Of a stretch of 47,545 nt of DNA, positions 44,396-47,545 are shown in pieces; positions within the stretch are counted from its first letter, which is position 1, and the number at the start of each line of letters is the position of its first letter. The notes below the pieces were generated by a model. The model was not told where the DNA came from and did not search any database. It saw nothing but the letters and a program-made list of their open reading frames with translations. This DNA is from Sphingobium cupriresistens (GTDB lineage Bacteria > Pseudomonadota > Alphaproteobacteria > Sphingomonadales > Sphingomonadaceae). The stretch lies in assembly GCF_004152865.1 (NCBI RefSeq), contig NZ_SEOO01000029.1, positions 1 through 47,545 of the forward strand, given 5' to 3'. Position numbers and translations under genes: made by a program.

Positions 44396-46186
44396 ATGGC
44401 ATTTGATACTCTCCACCCCCTGCTCGCCCAGGCGCTGACCACCAAGGGCTATGAAGCGCTGACCCCGGTTCAGGCCGAAGTCACGCAGGACGAAGCGGTC
44501 GGCCGCGACCTGATCGTGTCGGCGCAGACCGGTTCGGGCAAGACCGTCGCCTTTGGTCTGGCCATGGCGAACGAATTGCTGGGCGACGCCGATCGCCTGC
44601 CCCCGCCCGCCTGGCCGCTGGCGCTGGTGATCGCGCCGACGCGCGAACTGGCGTTGCAGGTCAGCCGCGAGCTGGAATGGCTCTATGCCGGCGCCCGCGC
44701 CCGCATCGCCACATGCGTCGGCGGTATGGACGCCGCCAAGGAACGCCGCGCCCTGGCGCAGGGCGCGCATATCGTGGTCGGCACGCCTGGCCGCCTGCGC
44801 GACCATCTGGAGCGCGGCGCGCTCGACCTGTCGGCGCTCAAGACCGCGGTGCTGGACGAAGCCGACGAGATGCTCGACATGGGTTTCCGCGAGGATCTGG
44901 AAGGCATTCTCGACGCCACGCCCGATGGCCGCCGCACCTTGCTGTTTTCGGCGACCATGCCCAAGCCGATCGTGGCGCTGGCCCGCCGTTACCAGAAGGA
45001 CGCATTCCAGATCACCTCGGCCGCCGGTGAACGCGGCCATGGCGACATCAGCTATCAGGCGATGACCGTGGCCCCCGCCGACATCGAAAATGCGGTGGTG
45101 AACCTGCTGCGCTATCATGAGGCGGAGACGGCGATCCTGTTCTGCGCCACGCGCGACAATGTCCGCCACCTGCACGCCAGCCTGACCGAGCGCGGCTTCG
45201 CCGTGGTGGCGCTGTCGGGCGAGCATAGCCAGAATGAACGCAACCATGCATTGCAGGCGCTGCGCGACAAGCGGGCGCGGGTGTGCGTGGCGACCGACGT
45301 CGCCGCACGCGGCATCGATCTGCCCTCGCTGACCTTGGTGGTGCATGTCGAGCTGCCGCGCGACGCCGAGACGATGCAGCATCGGTCGGGCCGCACCGGC
45401 CGCGCGGGCAAGAAGGGGACCGCCGTGCTGATCGTGCCCTATCCGCGTCGCCGCCGCGTCGAATCGATGCTGAAGGGCGCGAAAATCCCGGTCGAATGGA
45501 CGACCGCGCCGAGCAAGGAAGCCATCGCCCAGCAGGATGCCGAACGTCTGCGCGCGCAGTTGCTGGCCCCGGTGGAACTGGACGAGTCAGACTGGGCGCT
45601 GGGCGCCGAGCTGCTGGAAGCCAAGAGCGCCAAGGAAATCGCCGCGATGCTGGTGAAGAGCGCCCGATCCGCCATGCCCGCGCCCGAAGAGCTGCTGGAC
45701 GCCAGCGAAGCGCCGGCGCGCCGGGACGGACCGCGTCCGGGCTTTGAGGACACCCAGTGGTTCCGCATGAACATCGGCCGGAACCAGAATGCCGATCCGC
45801 GCTGGATCCTGCCGCTGATCTGCCGTCGTGGCCATGTGTCGCGCGGCGATATCGGCGCGATCCGCATCACCACCAGCGAAACGATGTTCGAAATCCCCAA
45901 GGCGATTTCGGCCAAATTCCTGGCGGCCGTCCGCCGTTCCGGCGAGGCGGGTGACGAAGGCGCGGACGTGATGTTCGATCCCGTCGACGGCGCCCCACGC
46001 CAAGAAGCGCGGGAAAACCGCCGCCAACTGCGCCCGTCCAACGACGCACGGCCCAACCGCAGCGGTCCGCCCCGTGGCGGTCCGGGCGCCGGTTCGCGCG
46101 GCGGCTCTGCCCCGCACAGCCCGCGCCCGTTCAAGGGTGCCGGCGCCGGTGGCCCGCGCAAGGGGCCGCCGCGTAGTCGCGGCTGA
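44396..46186 (+). CDS. DEAD-box ATP-dependent RNA helicase (DeaD/CsdA-like)
   Basis: Protein of 596 residues that unwinds RNA, likely in ribosome assembly or mRNA decay. Helicase motifs in order: Q-motif region, AQTGSGKT (43-50), PTRELA (81-86), VGTPGR (128-133), DEAD (154-157), SAT (185-187), then ATDVAARGIDLP and HRSGRTGRAGKKG. A DbpA/CsdA-type RNA-binding domain is near residues 455-525 (FRMNIGRNQNADPRWILPLICRRG), and the tail is a disordered Gly/Pro/Arg-rich segment. ATG 44396 is chosen because MAFDTLHPLLAQAL is the usual start; the frame upstream lies in the hairpin leader. Position after rplA fits a ribosome-linked task. Confidence 0.93.
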   Translation: MAFDTLHPLLAQALTTKGYEALTPVQAEVTQDEAVGRDLIVSAQTGSGKTVAFGLAMANELLGDADRLPPPAWPLALVIAPTRELALQVSRELEWLYAGARARIATCVGGMDAAKERRALAQGAHIVVGTPGRLRDHLERGALDLSALKTAVLDEADEMLDMGFREDLEGILDATPDGRRTLLFSATMPKPIVALARRYQKDAFQITSAAGERGHGDISYQAMTVAPADIENAVVNLLRYHEAETAILFCATRDNVRHLHASLTERGFAVVALSGEHSQNERNHALQALRDKRARVCVATDVAARGIDLPSLTLVVHVELPRDAETMQHRSGRTGRAGKKGTAVLIVPYPRRRRVESMLKGAKIPVEWTTAPSKEAIAQQDAERLRAQLLAPVELDESDWALGAELLEAKSAKEIAAMLVKSARSAMPAPEELLDASEAPARRDGPRPGFEDTQWFRMNIGRNQNADPRWILPLICRRGHVSRGDIGAIRITTSETMFEIPKAISAKFLAAVRRSGEAGDEGADVMFDPVDGAPRQEARENRRQLRPSNDARPNRSGPPRGGPGAGSRGGSAPHSPRPFKGAGAGGPRKGPPRSRG

Positions 46187-46232
46187 CATCCTTTCGGACA
46201 GCTAGGCACTTTCGGGGCCGTCAGTCATTCCC

Positions 46233-47459
46233 ATGGGCATGACTGACGGCCCTGTTCTTATTCCCATATTGGGCGACCAGCTCGCCCCCGACATCGCCGC
46301 GCTACGAGATGCGGACAAGGCGCGCAGCGTCGTGCTGATGATGGAGGTGGCGGACGAAACCACCTATGTCCGCCATCACAAGGCCAAGATCGCCTTCATC
46401 CTGTCCGCCATGCGGCATCATGCCGATCGGTTGCGGGCGTTGGGATGGACGGTTGATTATGTAAAGCTAGACGATACCGCCAATAGCGGCAGCTTCACCG
46501 GCGAAGTCGCACGGGCCGTTGAACGCCACAAACCAGTCGCCATCCATGTCACCGAGGCCGGGGAATGGCGGGTGCAGGCGATGCTCGACGGCTGGGCGCT
46601 CCGCTTTGGCCTGCCGGTCACGGTGCATGAGGATGATCGCTTCCTCTGTTCCCATGGCGCGTTCGACACATGGGCGGCGGCGCGCACCCGGTTGCGGATG
46701 GAATATTTCTATCGCGACATGCGGCGCAAGACTGGCCTGCTGATGACGGCGGAAGGGAAGCCCGAAGGCGGCGAATGGAATTATGACGCGGACAATCGCA
46801 AGCCCCCGCCGCAGCGCGACCTGCTGATGCCGCAGCCGATCCGCTTTCGTCCCGATGCGATCACGCGCGATGTGCTGGGAATCGTCGCGGATCGCTTCGC
46901 CGATCATATCGGCAGCCTGGACCATTTCCATTTCGCGGTGACGCATGAGGACGCGATGCGGCAACAGCGGCGCTTCCTGGATGAGGCGCTGCCGCATTTT
47001 GGCGACTATCAGGACGCGATGCTGACCGATGAGCCGTTCCTGTGGCACGCGATCCTGTCGCCCTATATCAATGCCGGATTGCTCGATCCGCTGGCGCTGT
47101 GCCGCGCGGTCGAAGCGCGCTATCGGGCGGGCAAGGCGCCGCTCAATTGCGCCGAGGGATTCATCCGCCAGATCATCGGCTGGCGCGAATATGTGCGCGG
47201 CGTCTATTGGCATGAGGGACCGGACTATGCGCGGCGCAACGCGCTGGGCGCCACACGGCCCCTGCCCGGCTTCTACTGGACCGGCGAGACGGACATGCAC
47301 TGCATGGCACAGGCGATCGGACAGACGATCGACCATGCCTATGCCCATCATATCCAGCGGCTGATGATCACCGGCAATTTCGCGCTGCTGGCGGGGATTG
47401 ACCCCCATCAGGTGCATGGTAACCGACCGGTTGAGGCCGCCTGCCTTGCTGTGATGTGA
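46233..47459 (+). CDS. Cryptochrome/photolyase-family protein (FeS-BCP type), C-terminally truncated
   Basis: Protein of 408 residues close to the bacterial (6-4) photolyases with an iron-sulphur cluster (PhrB/CryB). The N-terminal photolyase-related domain (LIPILGDQLAPDIAALRDAD) and the FAD-binding helices (SPYINAGLLDPL, FIRQIIGWREYVRGVYWHEGPDY, AHHIQRLMITGNFALLAGIDPHQVH) are intact. Family members are about 500-515 residues; here the match ends at His395 and 13 unrelated residues (GNRPVEAACLAVM) follow. Of the four cluster cysteines only Cys306 (LNCAEGF) is kept; the other three lie in the lost part. The start may be ATG 46233 or 46239. It is probably a damaged gene. Confidence 0.85.
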   Translation: MGMTDGPVLIPILGDQLAPDIAALRDADKARSVVLMMEVADETTYVRHHKAKIAFILSAMRHHADRLRALGWTVDYVKLDDTANSGSFTGEVARAVERHKPVAIHVTEAGEWRVQAMLDGWALRFGLPVTVHEDDRFLCSHGAFDTWAAARTRLRMEYFYRDMRRKTGLLMTAEGKPEGGEWNYDADNRKPPPQRDLLMPQPIRFRPDAITRDVLGIVADRFADHIGSLDHFHFAVTHEDAMRQQRRFLDEALPHFGDYQDAMLTDEPFLWHAILSPYINAGLLDPLALCRAVEARYRAGKAPLNCAEGFIRQIIGWREYVRGVYWHEGPDYARRNALGATRPLPGFYWTGETDMHCMAQAIGQTIDHAYAHHIQRLMITGNFALLAGIDPHQVHGNRPVEAACLAVM

Positions 47460-47545
47460 GCGCGTAAGAGACGTCCATAAGGACGTCGTTATGGACGTCC
47501 TGAGCCAAAGCGAGGGACGGCGGTGGAGATATTGGGCCGGGAACG
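47418..47545. other. Breakpoint and unassigned right edge
   Basis: From about 47418 the sequence no longer encodes the photolyase C-terminus. It contains an inverted repeat GACGTCC-ATAA-GGACGTC (around 47470-47487) with a third GGACGTCC copy just after. Nothing coding was recognised. This could be the edge of a deletion, insertion or rearrangement. Confidence 0.45.

Overview
The window is a chromosomal segment of a high-GC Gram-negative bacterium, most likely an alphaproteobacterium of the Sphingomonadales (Sphingobium/Novosphingobium/Sphingomonas group). The evidence is indirect. The gene order tRNA-Trp, secE, nusG, rplK, rplA is bacterial core; TIGR02186 sits beside a TauE/SafE permease as in alphaproteobacteria; etfBA follows sucC; and a TonB-dependent receptor of the type that sphingomonads carry in large numbers is linked to glycoside hydrolases. 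Genes are tightly packed, with many 1- and 4-base start/stop overlaps.

Layout. 1-0.9 kb: AT-richer DNA with a perfect 28-bp palindrome and a RelB/ParE-type toxin-antitoxin pair. 0.9-4.1 kb: a terminase-like hypothetical, a cold-shock protein, a membrane protein and two small envelope proteins. 4.1-7.1 kb (minus): etfA, etfB and sucC. 7.6-10.6 kb: a small protein, then a two-gene NfrB/NfrA-like module (inner-membrane glycosyltransferase plus outer-membrane barrel). 10.7-13.8 kb: TauE/SafE permease, TIGR02186 protein and a DUF3422 protein.

13.8-30.8 kb is the most notable part: fourteen consecutive minus-strand genes that read like one pathway for eating a glycosylated plant phenolic. A TonB-dependent receptor would import it. 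A GH106 rhamnosidase, a GH1 glucosidase and three alpha/beta hydrolases would strip sugars and acyl groups. An MhpA-like FAD hydroxylase, a type I extradiol dioxygenase with its catalytic residues in place, and an FAH-family hydrolase would open and cleave the ring. A GlcG-like protein, an amidohydrolase, a LysR regulator and a PLP dehydratase complete the locus. The core families resemble those reported for flavonoid (naringenin) degradation in Herbaspirillum. Substrate assignment is inference.

30.9-34.4 kb: tRNA-Gln, a MarR regulator, a small lipoprotein, an XRE-cupin regulator divergent from an EamA exporter with two matching operators between them, and an enoyl-CoA hydratase. 34.5-38.3 kb: an SBF-type transporter, a Rieske oxygenase and a PYROXD2-like flavoprotein. 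38.4-41.7 kb: pyrB, a dihydroorotase-like protein that has lost its metal ligands, and a BrkB/YihY membrane protein. 41.7-47.5 kb: tRNA-Trp, secE, nusG, rplK, rplA, a DEAD-box helicase with a four-hairpin leader, and a photolyase whose C-terminus is cut off.

No CRISPR array, rRNA, integrase or complete insertion sequence was seen.
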